Positions 35,582 through 43,550 of a stretch of DNA of 64,000 nucleotides are shown piece by piece. Numbering within the stretch: position 1 is the first letter of the stretch; every line of letters starts with the position of its first letter. The notes under the pieces were generated by a model that made no database searches, was not told the DNA's origin, and saw only the letters and a program-made list of their open reading frames with translations. The stretch lies in NCBI RefSeq assembly GCF_003010965.1, contig NZ_PGGM01000012.1, positions 62,001 to 126,000 of the forward strand. Direction: 5' to 3'. This DNA comes from Phyllobacterium sophorae (GTDB lineage Bacteria; Pseudomonadota; Alphaproteobacteria; Rhizobiales; Rhizobiaceae). Made by a program: the position numbers and the translations under genes.

Positions 35582-35791
35582 ATGGCCACTGGTACAGTTA
35601 AATGGTTTAATTCCACAAAAGGGTTTGGTTTTATCCAGCCCGATGATGGGGGCACCGATGCGTTCGTTCATATCTCTGCCGTGGAGCGCGCAGGTATGCG
35701 CGAAATCGTTGAAGGTCAGAAAATCAACTACGAGCTGGTTCGCGACAAAAAGTCGGGCAAGTTGTCAGCGGATCAGTTGAGCGCTGCTTAA
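35582..35791 (+). CDS. CspA-family cold-shock protein
   Basis: RNA chaperone of 69 residues with the canonical single cold-shock domain: MATGTVKWFNSTKGFGFIQP, RNP1 KGFGFI, RNP2 DAFVHISAVE, then a short C-terminus (SGKLSADQLSAA). It binds single-stranded RNA and DNA and melts secondary structure. AGAAAGG lies seven bases before the ATG. A hairpin and T-run follow the stop. The long upstream spacer suggests leader-based, temperature-sensitive control, as known for CspA. Rhizobial genomes carry several such genes, so no specific symbol is given. Confidence 0.95.
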   Translation: MATGTVKWFNSTKGFGFIQPDDGGTDAFVHISAVERAGMREIVEGQKINYELVRDKKSGKLSADQLSAA

Positions 35792-35840
35792 CGGCGGCCT
35801 TGGGCCGCAGCGATGGCAGCATTGCTGTAAGATATAAAAC

Positions 35841-35866
35841 AGGCTGGGCTCGTGCCTGGCCTTTTT
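35841..35866 (+). terminator. Probable intrinsic terminator of the cold-shock gene
   Basis: AGGC-TG-GGC (35841-35849) pairs with GCC-TG-GCCT (35854-35862) with a two-base internal mismatch, followed by TTTTT. A second GC-rich hairpin (GCGGCC-TTG-GGCCGC) sits right after the stop at about 35796-35810 but lacks a T-run. Confidence 0.65.
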
Positions 35867-35978
35867 ATCGGCAAGGGGTCGAACGGCCGTTGGTGCTTGG
35901 TTCCAAGCAGTCACGACCGATGCCACGATCGAAACATTGGTTCGATGGGATCGAATCCGCCCACTTTTGCGCAGCCGC

Positions 35979-36947
35979 TTATCTGCAGCGTTTCAGACTG
36001 AAGCTGTCGCCGCTTTCGGGCGAATAAAAAGTCAGCGTGGTCCTCGTCACGTTGCGCAGCTGGAAGGCATAGCCGTCCCTCAGCTCCACCCGGTAATTAT
36101 TGCCGTTGCGCTCGATATTCCTGATCGGTGTCCCATCATAGATTTTCGTGTTCAGATCCCAAAGCCTGCCAGTGCACTTGCCGTCGAGCTGATCCCATTT
36201 GCCGACAAAGGCCGGCCCCGCAGCAGGCTTGACCGCTGGTTTAACGGCAGGCTTTGCCATGTTCGCCGCGACGTCGGCCGCCCGTTTGGCATCAGCGGCA
36301 GCCCGCGCCGCTTTCGCCTCAGCAGCTTGCTTTTGCTTTGCCTCATCGGCGGCCTTTTGGTCGGCGCGTAGCTTCGCGATCCGTGTATCGACCTTGGCGA
36401 TGTTGTCAACGCCAAGCACGTCGGCGCAGTCAAGGAGCGGCAGCCGGTAGGAAAGCAAACCATCAAGGTCGGCGGCGTCGGCGCGCGATTGCAGATCGCG
36501 GCAGGTTGCGGACCTCCGTTCGGCGCTCGCAGCCTTTTCTTGTGCCGCCTTTGCTTGTGCGAGGTTCTGCTCGATAGCTGCCACGTGCTGCTTTGCATCC
36601 TCGATCGTCGCTGCGATACTGCCGACGAAACTTACCGCTGGCGCACAGGCCGATTGATCCACTTTCAAATGTTCTGCTGCGGATCGATTGGCATCCGCAA
36701 CAATGTCCGTAGCTTTCTCGCCCTGGCCGATTTCCTCCCGGAACGCGGCCTCTTGCGAGGCGGCATCGGCAAGGGGCTGACTGGCAAATGGATGGTCGGC
36801 AAAGCAATAGGCGTCGATGGCCTTTGCATAGGCGTTGGCCTTGACGAAGCTCAGCGCTTCAATAGCGGCGCGGGTTTTGTCGTCAACGGCATAGGACGCG
36901 CCGCAAAGAACCGCCCATGTTGCGGCGGCAATTATGAGCCTCTTCAT
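35979..36947 (-). CDS. Secreted hypothetical protein with alanine/lysine-rich coiled coil
   Basis: Protein of 322 residues. MKRLIIAAATWAVLCGASYA is a signal peptide. Residues 30-110 are helical with two cysteines; residues 120-240 are alanine-, lysine- and glutamate-rich, coiled-coil-like, ending in a proline-lysine-alanine repeat (KPAVKPAVKPA). The last 75 residues (FVGKWDQLDGKCTGRLWDLN to FSLKRC) look like a small beta domain with paired cysteines. A periplasmic structural or binding role is likely; no enzyme motif seen. It is convergent with the cold-shock gene. Confidence 0.72.
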   Translation of the reverse strand: MKRLIIAAATWAVLCGASYAVDDKTRAAIEALSFVKANAYAKAIDAYCFADHPFASQPLADAASQEAAFREEIGQGEKATDIVADANRSAAEHLKVDQSACAPAVSFVGSIAATIEDAKQHVAAIEQNLAQAKAAQEKAASAERRSATCRDLQSRADAADLDGLLSYRLPLLDCADVLGVDNIAKVDTRIAKLRADQKAADEAKQKQAAEAKAARAAADAKRAADVAANMAKPAVKPAVKPAAGPAFVGKWDQLDGKCTGRLWDLNTKIYDGTPIRNIERNGNNYRVELRDGYAFQLRNVTRTTLTFYSPESGDSFSLKRCR

Positions 36948-37505
36948 TGGCGCAGATCCTCAGTTAACCAACACGAATTGAAACGCGCGCCACCAGGAAA
37001 TGTTCATCTGTATTATAATGAATTCTTGCAGAAACAGGTGTTGTTGATTTTGTTCGTGTCTAAATGTAGACAAATAGGCGCCAATCAAAATGTCCCCTTA
37101 CCGGCATTTCCAAAAAATGGATGGGGAATCGAATTGTACAAAACCTCTGATTCCACAGTCTTCTCAGCCAGCGGCGCCTCTTCCCAGCGGTTCTGAGTGT
37201 GCATGGCCGCGACCCGTTCGCCAGTTTGATTCCGATCATCATGGCGATCAGCAGCCAATAGGATGTCTGATTCAGTCGGCCCCCCAGCGAATACGAATTG
37301 TGAATTCTGGCCAATGTGTCACCGGATAAGTGATTGAAATCATACGGCTATTTGACCAGTTTTGGACCTGCGTCAATAGGGATCTGCGTCTGCGGTGATC
37401 GTTAGACAAATGGTGCGGCGTGCGATGAGGTGGGTGATGACGGCCATTTTCTGATCGTTCAGCTGCGGCTGCGCCGTTTCCGCCAGCGAAGTGTCGGTGA
37501 TCCAT
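36948..37505. other. Intergenic stretch, nothing recognised
   Basis: No supported gene. A short minus-strand frame near 37060-37314 has one hydrophobic stretch but no good start and was not accepted. Confidence 0.35.
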
Positions 37506-38626
37506 TCATTGCTGGACGTAGCTGTATGAGCCATCTGCCGCCTTTTCCCATTTGTACATGACATAGCCCGGGAGAGTGGGGTCGCCCTTCTTGTCGTAGG
37601 AGATATCACCGAGAACCGTTTTGAACGGCCCTTTTTCCTTCATTGCCTTGGCCACTTGTTTCGGGTCGGTCGATTTTGCTTCGGTGGCGGCCGCCGCGAT
37701 ACTTTGGACGGCGGCGTATGCGTTGAACGCGTATTCGACCGGTTCGATTCCGGCGGCACGAAACTTCTCGACGAGATGTTTGTTCGCTGTATTGTTGACC
37801 GGTTGAGGCGCAAACGTGTTCAAGGTTCCGGCAGCAGCGCCGCCGGCAATCGAGGCAAGTCTGTTTGTCATTATCCCGTCGCCGGAGACGAACTGGACCT
37901 TAAGGCCGTCATCGGCGAGTTCGCGCATAATCTTTCCCGCCTGTTTGTCGAGACCACCCCAATACAGCAATGTAACGCCGGTCTTTCGGACCCTCGCAAC
38001 CAATGGCGAAAACTCTTCGCTTCGATAATCCACGCTTTGGCGGAATGCTATTTTGACGCCTTTGGCTTTGAGGGTTTTCGCTGTCCATTGGCGAGGCCGC
38101 GGCCATACGGCGTTTCATCATCAATGATTGCAATTTTCGCATCTTTGAATTTTTCGGCAATGTAGGCTGCTGCGACATCCCCCTGCCGGTCATCCCGCCC
38201 ACAGGTGCGGAAGGTGTTCCAGAGCGGTTTGGGTCTGTCGGTGAAGTACGGATTCGTCGAAGCGGGAGACACCATTAAAATGCTGTTTCGGGCATAGACT
38301 TCCGACGTGGGGATTGACACCCCAGAGTTGAAGTGACCGATAACGAACTTCACGCCGTTAGCGACAAACTTGTTGGCGACGGCCATGCCCTGCGCAGGAT
38401 TGAAGGCGTCGTCACCCACTGTAAGCAAGATTTTCTCGCCGTTGATACCGCCGGCAGCATTGATTTCAGCGGCTGCGGCCTCGGCGCCCTTCTGAATCTG
38501 TACCCCGTAGGCACCATAATCGCCACTGAAGGGCGCTCCTAGTCCAATCAAAATGTCTGCGTTGGCAAAACTGCACAAGTTAAGCATTGCCGCAAAGGCA
38601 ACGCCGAAAAAGCGTATCACTCTCAT
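37506..38626 (-). pseudogene. Branched-chain amino-acid-type ABC binding protein, frameshifted
   Basis: Type I periplasmic binding protein of the LivJ/LivK family split into two frames. The first part starts MRVIRFFGVAFAAMLNLCSF (signal peptide) and contains IGLGAPFSGDYGAYGVQIQK, INAAGGINGEKI and IIDDETPYGRGLAN. It then leaves frame near 38080-38100 and meets a stop. In the next frame the expected sequence continues as KTLKAKGVKIAFRQS, DYRSEEFSPLVARV and VEYAFNAYAAVQSIAAA to the C-terminus YMYKW-like end. One base gained or lost restores the reading frame. No permease or ATPase genes lie near. It is either a recent pseudogene or a sequencing error. Confidence 0.85.
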
Positions 38627-38787
38627 TGCTGTTATGTCTCCCGGCGCGAACAAGCCCTGGATCGACAATGATGTGAACAGCGATAACTGCAAGGGCCGCC
38701 GATTGTTTTTCAATAGCTATTTTAATGAATGCCCGGTGCAAGTTGCGTAAGGGCTTGAACGCCATCGGAACACGGCGGCCGATATCT

Positions 38788-39765
38788 TTAGTTGACGAAG
38801 CGGACGACAACGCCCGGCTTGACCATTCCAGCCAGCTCCTCGGCGTCCCAGTTCGTCAAACGAACGCAGCCATGCGACCCGACTTTGTTGATAAGCTCGG
38901 GATCAGGCGTTCCATGAATGCCGTAGGTTGGCTCGGTTAGATCGATCCAGACACTTCCGACCGGCCCATTGGGGCCCTTGGGGATGGTGAGGACCTTGTC
39001 GTTCTTCCCTTGCTTAAAGTTGACCTTTGGGTTGTACCTGAAGACGGGCATCCGCGCGACGCCCTTCACCTTGTGCCTGCCCCCTGGAGAAGGATTGTCC
39101 TGGCTGCCAACTGTCGCGGGATACGCCGCGAGAATGACATCGCGGTTATCGTAGGCCGTGACCTGCCCAGCCGTCTTGTCGGCTTCGATGCGGGCCACCT
39201 TTCCTTGGCGCGGGGGACCCGGCATGGCTACCTGGACTGTCTCTCCAGGGACGAAATCCGAGCCTGGATTAAGCGCCGTCAGCAGGTCGACATGCATGTG
39301 GAATCGCTCTGAAAGTTTTTCGGCGACGCTGGTGTAACCCAAGCTGGGCATCTTCGCCTTTTCGCCGTAGTCTGCGGGAATATCGTCGACGAGGCCCTTT
39401 GCGTCGTCAGCCGTGACCGTGTAGGTGCCGATGATCGGGCCACCCGTCTCCAGCCTGCTGATTACGTCGGAGTCGATGGTGCCGTCCGGGGGCATCCCCG
39501 TCATCTTCTCGAAACTGGCCAGTGCCTTGGTAACGTTCGTTCCATAAATGCCGTCGATCACCCCCGGCGATATCCCCGCGCGGTCGAGGAGAACCTGAAG
39601 GCGGACGATCGCAGGGTCGGGATCCGCAGATGGTTTGGAAGCGCGCTCCGCCGGGATTGTGGACAGGGATGCGGAATTGATCGCGTCGGGTTTGACCTCT
39701 GCGGCCCCAGCGGCGATGACGGAAACGGCAAGTAAGAACGTGGACAGTCCAACAAATGTTTTCAT
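38788..39765 (-). CDS. L,D-transpeptidase with N-terminal peptidoglycan-binding domain
   Basis: Periplasmic enzyme of 325 residues (ErfK/YbiS/YcfS type). A signal peptide (MKTFVGLSTFLLAVSVIAAG) is followed by a peptidoglycan_binding_1 helix bundle (LQVLLDRAGISPGVIDGIYG, residues about 55-75), a LysM-like segment (SVAEKLSERFHMHVDLLTAL), and the YkuD catalytic domain. The active site is HGTPDPELINKVGSHGCVRL, with the cysteine nucleophile in SHGCVRL. It forms 3-3 cross-links or attaches proteins to peptidoglycan, consistent with the strongly L,D-cross-linked walls of rhizobia. It lies 161 bp upstream of the frameshifted binding protein, probably unrelated. Confidence 0.93.
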   Translation of the reverse strand: MKTFVGLSTFLLAVSVIAAGAAEVKPDAINSASLSTIPAERASKPSADPDPAIVRLQVLLDRAGISPGVIDGIYGTNVTKALASFEKMTGMPPDGTIDSDVISRLETGGPIIGTYTVTADDAKGLVDDIPADYGEKAKMPSLGYTSVAEKLSERFHMHVDLLTALNPGSDFVPGETVQVAMPGPPRQGKVARIEADKTAGQVTAYDNRDVILAAYPATVGSQDNPSPGGRHKVKGVARMPVFRYNPKVNFKQGKNDKVLTIPKGPNGPVGSVWIDLTEPTYGIHGTPDPELINKVGSHGCVRLTNWDAEELAGMVKPGVVVRFVN

Positions 39766-39941
39766 GTCCGCTCAATGGAGTTGCGATGAAGATGTTCCGA
39801 AAATAATTCTTCTTCTGTTAGAATTCAGGAACCAATCGAAATCGGTAAAAACGGCATTTCAAAGAAAGGGTGCATCCATAGCCTTCGAAATTGACAGGCA
39901 CCCCTGTTTGAGTTTGGCAAACACAGCCACCGAAACTGAAC

Positions 39942-41675
39942 TCACAACGTGAAAGCAATATCGTCGGCAGATAAGTCCGCAAGCGAAACATCTTCGATGA
40001 GGATACCTTCGATTTCACCATGAAAGGCGACATAGACACCCTGCTGTGTGTCACGCGAGGCAGCGACAAAGGAAGCAAAATTATAGATGTTGGTGTCGCC
40101 CGGATAAAAGCCCCCCAACTCGATCATGTCGCCACTTTGGGTGTCAAAGTCGACGATATGGTCGATGCCTGTGCTGCTGCCGTCTACCTCATATCCAGTC
40201 CAGCGGAATGTGTCAGCGCCCGCACCGCCGATCAGACGATCCGCTCCCTCTTGGCCGGCGAGGGTGTCATTGCCGCCGCGCCCCTCGAGAAGATCATCGC
40301 CACTTCCTCCCCGGATAATGTCGTTACCGTCAGCGCCGCGTAGAGTGTCATCATGCTCACCATAAACGTTTATCTGAAAATCTTCGACATTGACAAAGGT
40401 CAAGCCCGTCGAGCTTGATCCGCTCGCGGCGTCAACATTGATCGCAACCGACAGATTGGAGACGGTGATCTGAAGCGTATCGTGGCCATCGCCGCCATCA
40501 ATGTCGGTCAGCCGCGCGGCAAAGATCGAGTCGTCACCGGCACCGGCCCTGACAGTGGTGATCTCCGTCGTATTGGAGTTGACGACCGTGAAATGGTCAT
40601 CACCATTGCCGCCGTCGAGCATGTCGGCGCCACCGTGGCGGTTGTCGAGCCAATCATTGCCTTCGCCGCCGAATAACGTGTCATTGCCTTCATCGCCATC
40701 GAGGAAGTCAATACCGTCGCCTCCAGAGAGGTGGTCATCGCCTTTACCCCCACTTAGTGAGTCGACTCCGTCACCGCCTTCAAGGCGGTCATCATCGCCT
40801 TCGCCATAGAGGTGGTCATTGTTTTCTCCGCCAAACAGGTAGTCGGTCCCGTTGCCGCCGAAGAGGTTGTCGCGACTGCTGCCGCCGAGCAAAGTATCAC
40901 TGCCGCTACCGGTCAGTGCGTAGACCCGCTCGAAATTGTGAAAGGTCGTACCGGTCGATGCAACGCCATTGACTACATCGAGCGTGACATCATCGCTCCG
41001 ATCCGTATCTTCGAGCCGCAGCATGTCGTCACCGTCGCCGCCGTCGAGCTGGGCAGACGAAAGTGTTGTTGTGATGCTGTCGTCGCCACTGCCGCCGGAA
41101 AGATGATTGGCGCCGAGCCGATCGATGATCGTGTCATTGCCCGCGCCGGCGTCGATAACATCAGCACCCAGGAAACTTTTTTCATTGTAGGTGTTCGGCA
41201 ATGACTGGCCGCCGATTTTGTCCGCGCCGTCTCCGGTCGAGATCACGTCGTCACCCGTGCCACCCTCAACGGTGTCGTTGCCGCTACCGGTCGTCAGCTC
41301 CAGCCGCTCAATGCCGCGGTAGAAGAGGTGATTGGCGGTCTCTGCCGGGTCACCGAAGGTTGCGTGGCGGTTCATGCCGTTAAACGTAACTCGGCTGCCG
41401 GTCCCTGAAAGATTGATGACCAGCGTGTCGATGCCGTCACCTCCCCGCGCCGCGCCACCCGTTGCGTTGAGTTCCAGCCGGTCATCGCCATCGCCGCCAT
41501 CGAGCTCGTCATAGCCGCTGAAACTCATCAGGACGTCGTTACCGGCCCCGCCATAGAGAAAATCGTTCCCAGGTCCGCCGTCCAGGGTGTCATTGGCGCC
41601 GAGGCCCCAGATATTGTCATTTTCGTCTGTCCCGAACAGCGTGTCGCTCGCATCAGTGCCGACTATCTTTACCAT
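39942..41675 (-). CDS. RTX-type calcium-binding repeat protein
   Basis: Protein of 577 residues composed almost entirely of hemolysin-type nonapeptide repeats (for example LSGGKGDDHLSGGDGIDFL), starting with MVKIVGTDASDTLFGTDEND. Repeat blocks alternate with short beta segments (DTLQITVSNLSVAINVDAAS). The C-terminus (DRLIGGAGADTFRW, then IDHIVDFDTQSGDMIELGGF) is the typical type I secretion signal region. It binds calcium and folds outside the cell. No enzymatic domain and no type I secretion genes are adjacent. I start at the ATG with GAAGG in front; an ATG nine bases upstream is also possible. A role in biofilm or surface adhesion is a family-based guess. Confidence 0.9.
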   Translation of the reverse strand: MVKIVGTDASDTLFGTDENDNIWGLGANDTLDGGPGNDFLYGGAGNDVLMSFSGYDELDGGDGDDRLELNATGGAARGGDGIDTLVINLSGTGSRVTFNGMNRHATFGDPAETANHLFYRGIERLELTTGSGNDTVEGGTGDDVISTGDGADKIGGQSLPNTYNEKSFLGADVIDAGAGNDTIIDRLGANHLSGGSGDDSITTTLSSAQLDGGDGDDMLRLEDTDRSDDVTLDVVNGVASTGTTFHNFERVYALTGSGSDTLLGGSSRDNLFGGNGTDYLFGGENNDHLYGEGDDDRLEGGDGVDSLSGGKGDDHLSGGDGIDFLDGDEGNDTLFGGEGNDWLDNRHGGADMLDGGNGDDHFTVVNSNTTEITTVRAGAGDDSIFAARLTDIDGGDGHDTLQITVSNLSVAINVDAASGSSSTGLTFVNVEDFQINVYGEHDDTLRGADGNDIIRGGSGDDLLEGRGGNDTLAGQEGADRLIGGAGADTFRWTGYEVDGSSTGIDHIVDFDTQSGDMIELGGFYPGDTNIYNFASFVAASRDTQQGVYVAFHGEIEGILIEDVSLADLSADDIAFTL

Positions 41676-42038
41676 CGCCTTCATCCTTTCCGAGATCTGA
41701 AAGGAAGTTATAGGCAAACAACCATTCCATACAAGTATTACATTTATTGCACATTATTAATTTTATGTAGTTCAATTATACTTCAAATCTCAAATCAATA
41801 TGCGGCATTATCTTTCAAATAGTGAAAACCAAGTCTGCATGTTTTTGCGTTATTTACTCTGGCCGGCGAGCACTTCGCACCGCGTCTGCGAAACATCAGG
41901 AACCGGACGTTCCCCACCTTCGAGAAGGCCGATGCCTATCCGGCGCTGGCAAAGCATATCGCTCTGCGCGCTGATCGATTCCGCTTGCGCCTGAAGTGCG
42001 AAGAATGCGGCAATTCGCGCCCTCGACGAGGCAGCGTA
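41676..42038. other. Intergenic stretch with a possible coding remnant
   Basis: AT-rich promoter region of the RTX gene at 41700-41870. From about 41867 to 42040 a plus-strand frame reads like protein (FPTFEKADAYPALAKHIA, LRLKCEECGN) but has no start and runs into the antisense of the next gene. I treat it as an unassigned remnant. Confidence 0.35.
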
Positions 42039-43550
42039 TCACAGCTCCGGCAAGACCGGGTCCCGGTTCCAGGCCGCGCGTTCGTTGAGTTCGGCTTCGA
42101 AGCGGCCGAAGACCACACGGCCGTGCGCCAACGTTCCGCCTTGCGGCAGCCGTGAGAAGAAATGGACGTCGACCAAGCCCGACTCCGGCTCTGGCAGGCG
42201 GGCAATCAGCGTGTAAGGCTTGAGCGGTTCGGCGAGTTCGATCCATCCGCTCGAGGCGAGCACGCCCACGTCCTGCTCCGCGTCATCGGGGCCATGGCCG
42301 GAGCGGGTAACCACGAGTTGCACCAGTAGCCGCGTCTTACAAAGACCGTCATCGATCTTCGCTTCGCAGGACACCGCAGCAAGTCCCGATACCGCCGGCA
42401 AGCTGATGCAGGCTGCCGATGCCGGCGTTACCCGCAAGGGGCGCAGCAACACCCGGCCACGATCGAGGTAGCCGAAATAGGGATAGGCCCAGGTGAGCTC
42501 CCTTGTCGATCGCACCGCGGCAGTTACGTGCTCGGGAATCGCGACCACGGGATTGGCCGGCAAAGGCGCGGCGTCGGAACTGGCAACCGTTCCTACGCCC
42601 GGAAGACCGCCCCAGAGCCTGAGTGCCAGCATCGTACCGTTCGCAGTGCCGCTGTCGGGCCTCGAAAAGGCGTATTCCTTGAGAAGACCGGTCGGGGCGC
42701 TCGAAAGCCGGGGCGCCGTCGCTCCGCCAGAGGCATGGATCCGAAGTTCGAGAGCGCGCCAGGTAAGGGTCGAAGCCGCCGGCAAACGCAAGGGCAGCCA
42801 ACCCGCATTGATTTCGCGATAGGACATCCGCCAACGTGCCAATTCCGCGTCTGCCTCCCGGGCGACCAGCTGCACTTCGACAACACCGTCTCCCGTGCCC
42901 GGAGCGGTCAAGTGGAGATCTATGCCAAGGAGCCCACGGGCCCCTATCGGCAGGCGCTGGCGCAGACCGGCCGTCGAAATGCTGTCTGCTGGCCCTGTCA
43001 CCGGAACAGCCGTATCGCCGTAGGCAGCCGGAGTCTCGAAGACGAGACGAGGCGGTGCGACACGAAGGTTTGCCAGCAGTTCTTCGAGTTCTGGCGGCAG
43101 CCGGACGTTGTGGGCCCAGCTTTCGCGCAGGCTTGCCAGGTCCTCGATCAGCAGTTGGTTCGCCCGCGTCAGGCGATCGACCTCGGCCAGCGAACGTTCA
43201 ATCAGCACCGCGCTCAACGTCGCCGCATCGCCGTGAACGAAGATCGGCTCGGCCCCGCCGACACGTGACCACCAATCGGCCAGGCCGGCCAGCGGAACCG
43301 CGCCTTCAGGACTCCAGACGGCCCAGACATTGGTGGGCGGCAGCTCGATCGTGTGCCAATCGATTTCGGCTGCGCCGTCGTCCTGGTTCAAGAGGACAAA
43401 ATCGGTGCCGTTTGACGTTTCCGCAACAAGCCAGCACAGGGCATCGGTTGGCGGGACGAAGCTCCAGGACAGGGTCCGTGGTTTCACCACCAGAATTTTG
43501 GGGCGCCCGCTATAAAGGACAGGCAGCAATTCAGCAGAGGCTCGCAGCAT
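42039..43550 (-). CDS. DUF6212-like protein coupled to a glycosyltransferase
   Basis: Protein of 503 residues with no transmembrane segment or signal. It appears to be mostly beta-rich domains (VEVQLVAREADAELARWRMS, ILVVKPRTLSWSFVPP) around a helical stretch (LIERSLAEVDRLTRANQLLI, residues 106-125). I relate it to the DUF6212 family, found beside glycosyltransferases in rhizobia; the identification is from memory. Its ATG overlaps the glycosyltransferase stop (TGATG), so translation is coupled. The beta domains resemble carbohydrate-binding modules. Likely role: recognition or export of the glycan or glycoprotein made by the neighbour. Function not established. Confidence 0.7.
   Translation of the reverse strand: MLRASAELLPVLYSGRPKILVVKPRTLSWSFVPPTDALCWLVAETSNGTDFVLLNQDDGAAEIDWHTIELPPTNVWAVWSPEGAVPLAGLADWWSRVGGAEPIFVHGDAATLSAVLIERSLAEVDRLTRANQLLIEDLASLRESWAHNVRLPPELEELLANLRVAPPRLVFETPAAYGDTAVPVTGPADSISTAGLRQRLPIGARGLLGIDLHLTAPGTGDGVVEVQLVAREADAELARWRMSYREINAGWLPLRLPAASTLTWRALELRIHASGGATAPRLSSAPTGLLKEYAFSRPDSGTANGTMLALRLWGGLPGVGTVASSDAAPLPANPVVAIPEHVTAAVRSTRELTWAYPYFGYLDRGRVLLRPLRVTPASAACISLPAVSGLAAVSCEAKIDDGLCKTRLLVQLVVTRSGHGPDDAEQDVGVLASSGWIELAEPLKPYTLIARLPEPESGLVDVHFFSRLPQGGTLAHGRVVFGRFEAELNERAAWNRDPVLPEL

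Noticed and set aside
40000..41650. Plus-strand open frames opposite the RTX gene
   Set aside because: They mirror the periodic RTX repeats and have no independent family pattern.
39942..41675. Tandem DNA repeat array
   Set aside because: The periodicity is at protein level (RTX nonapeptides); DNA copies differ, so no separate repeat feature is warranted.
41867..42040. Plus-strand protein-like frame ending in a CEECGN zinc-ribbon-like pair
   Set aside because: No start, no second cysteine pair, and it continues as antisense of the DUF6212 gene.
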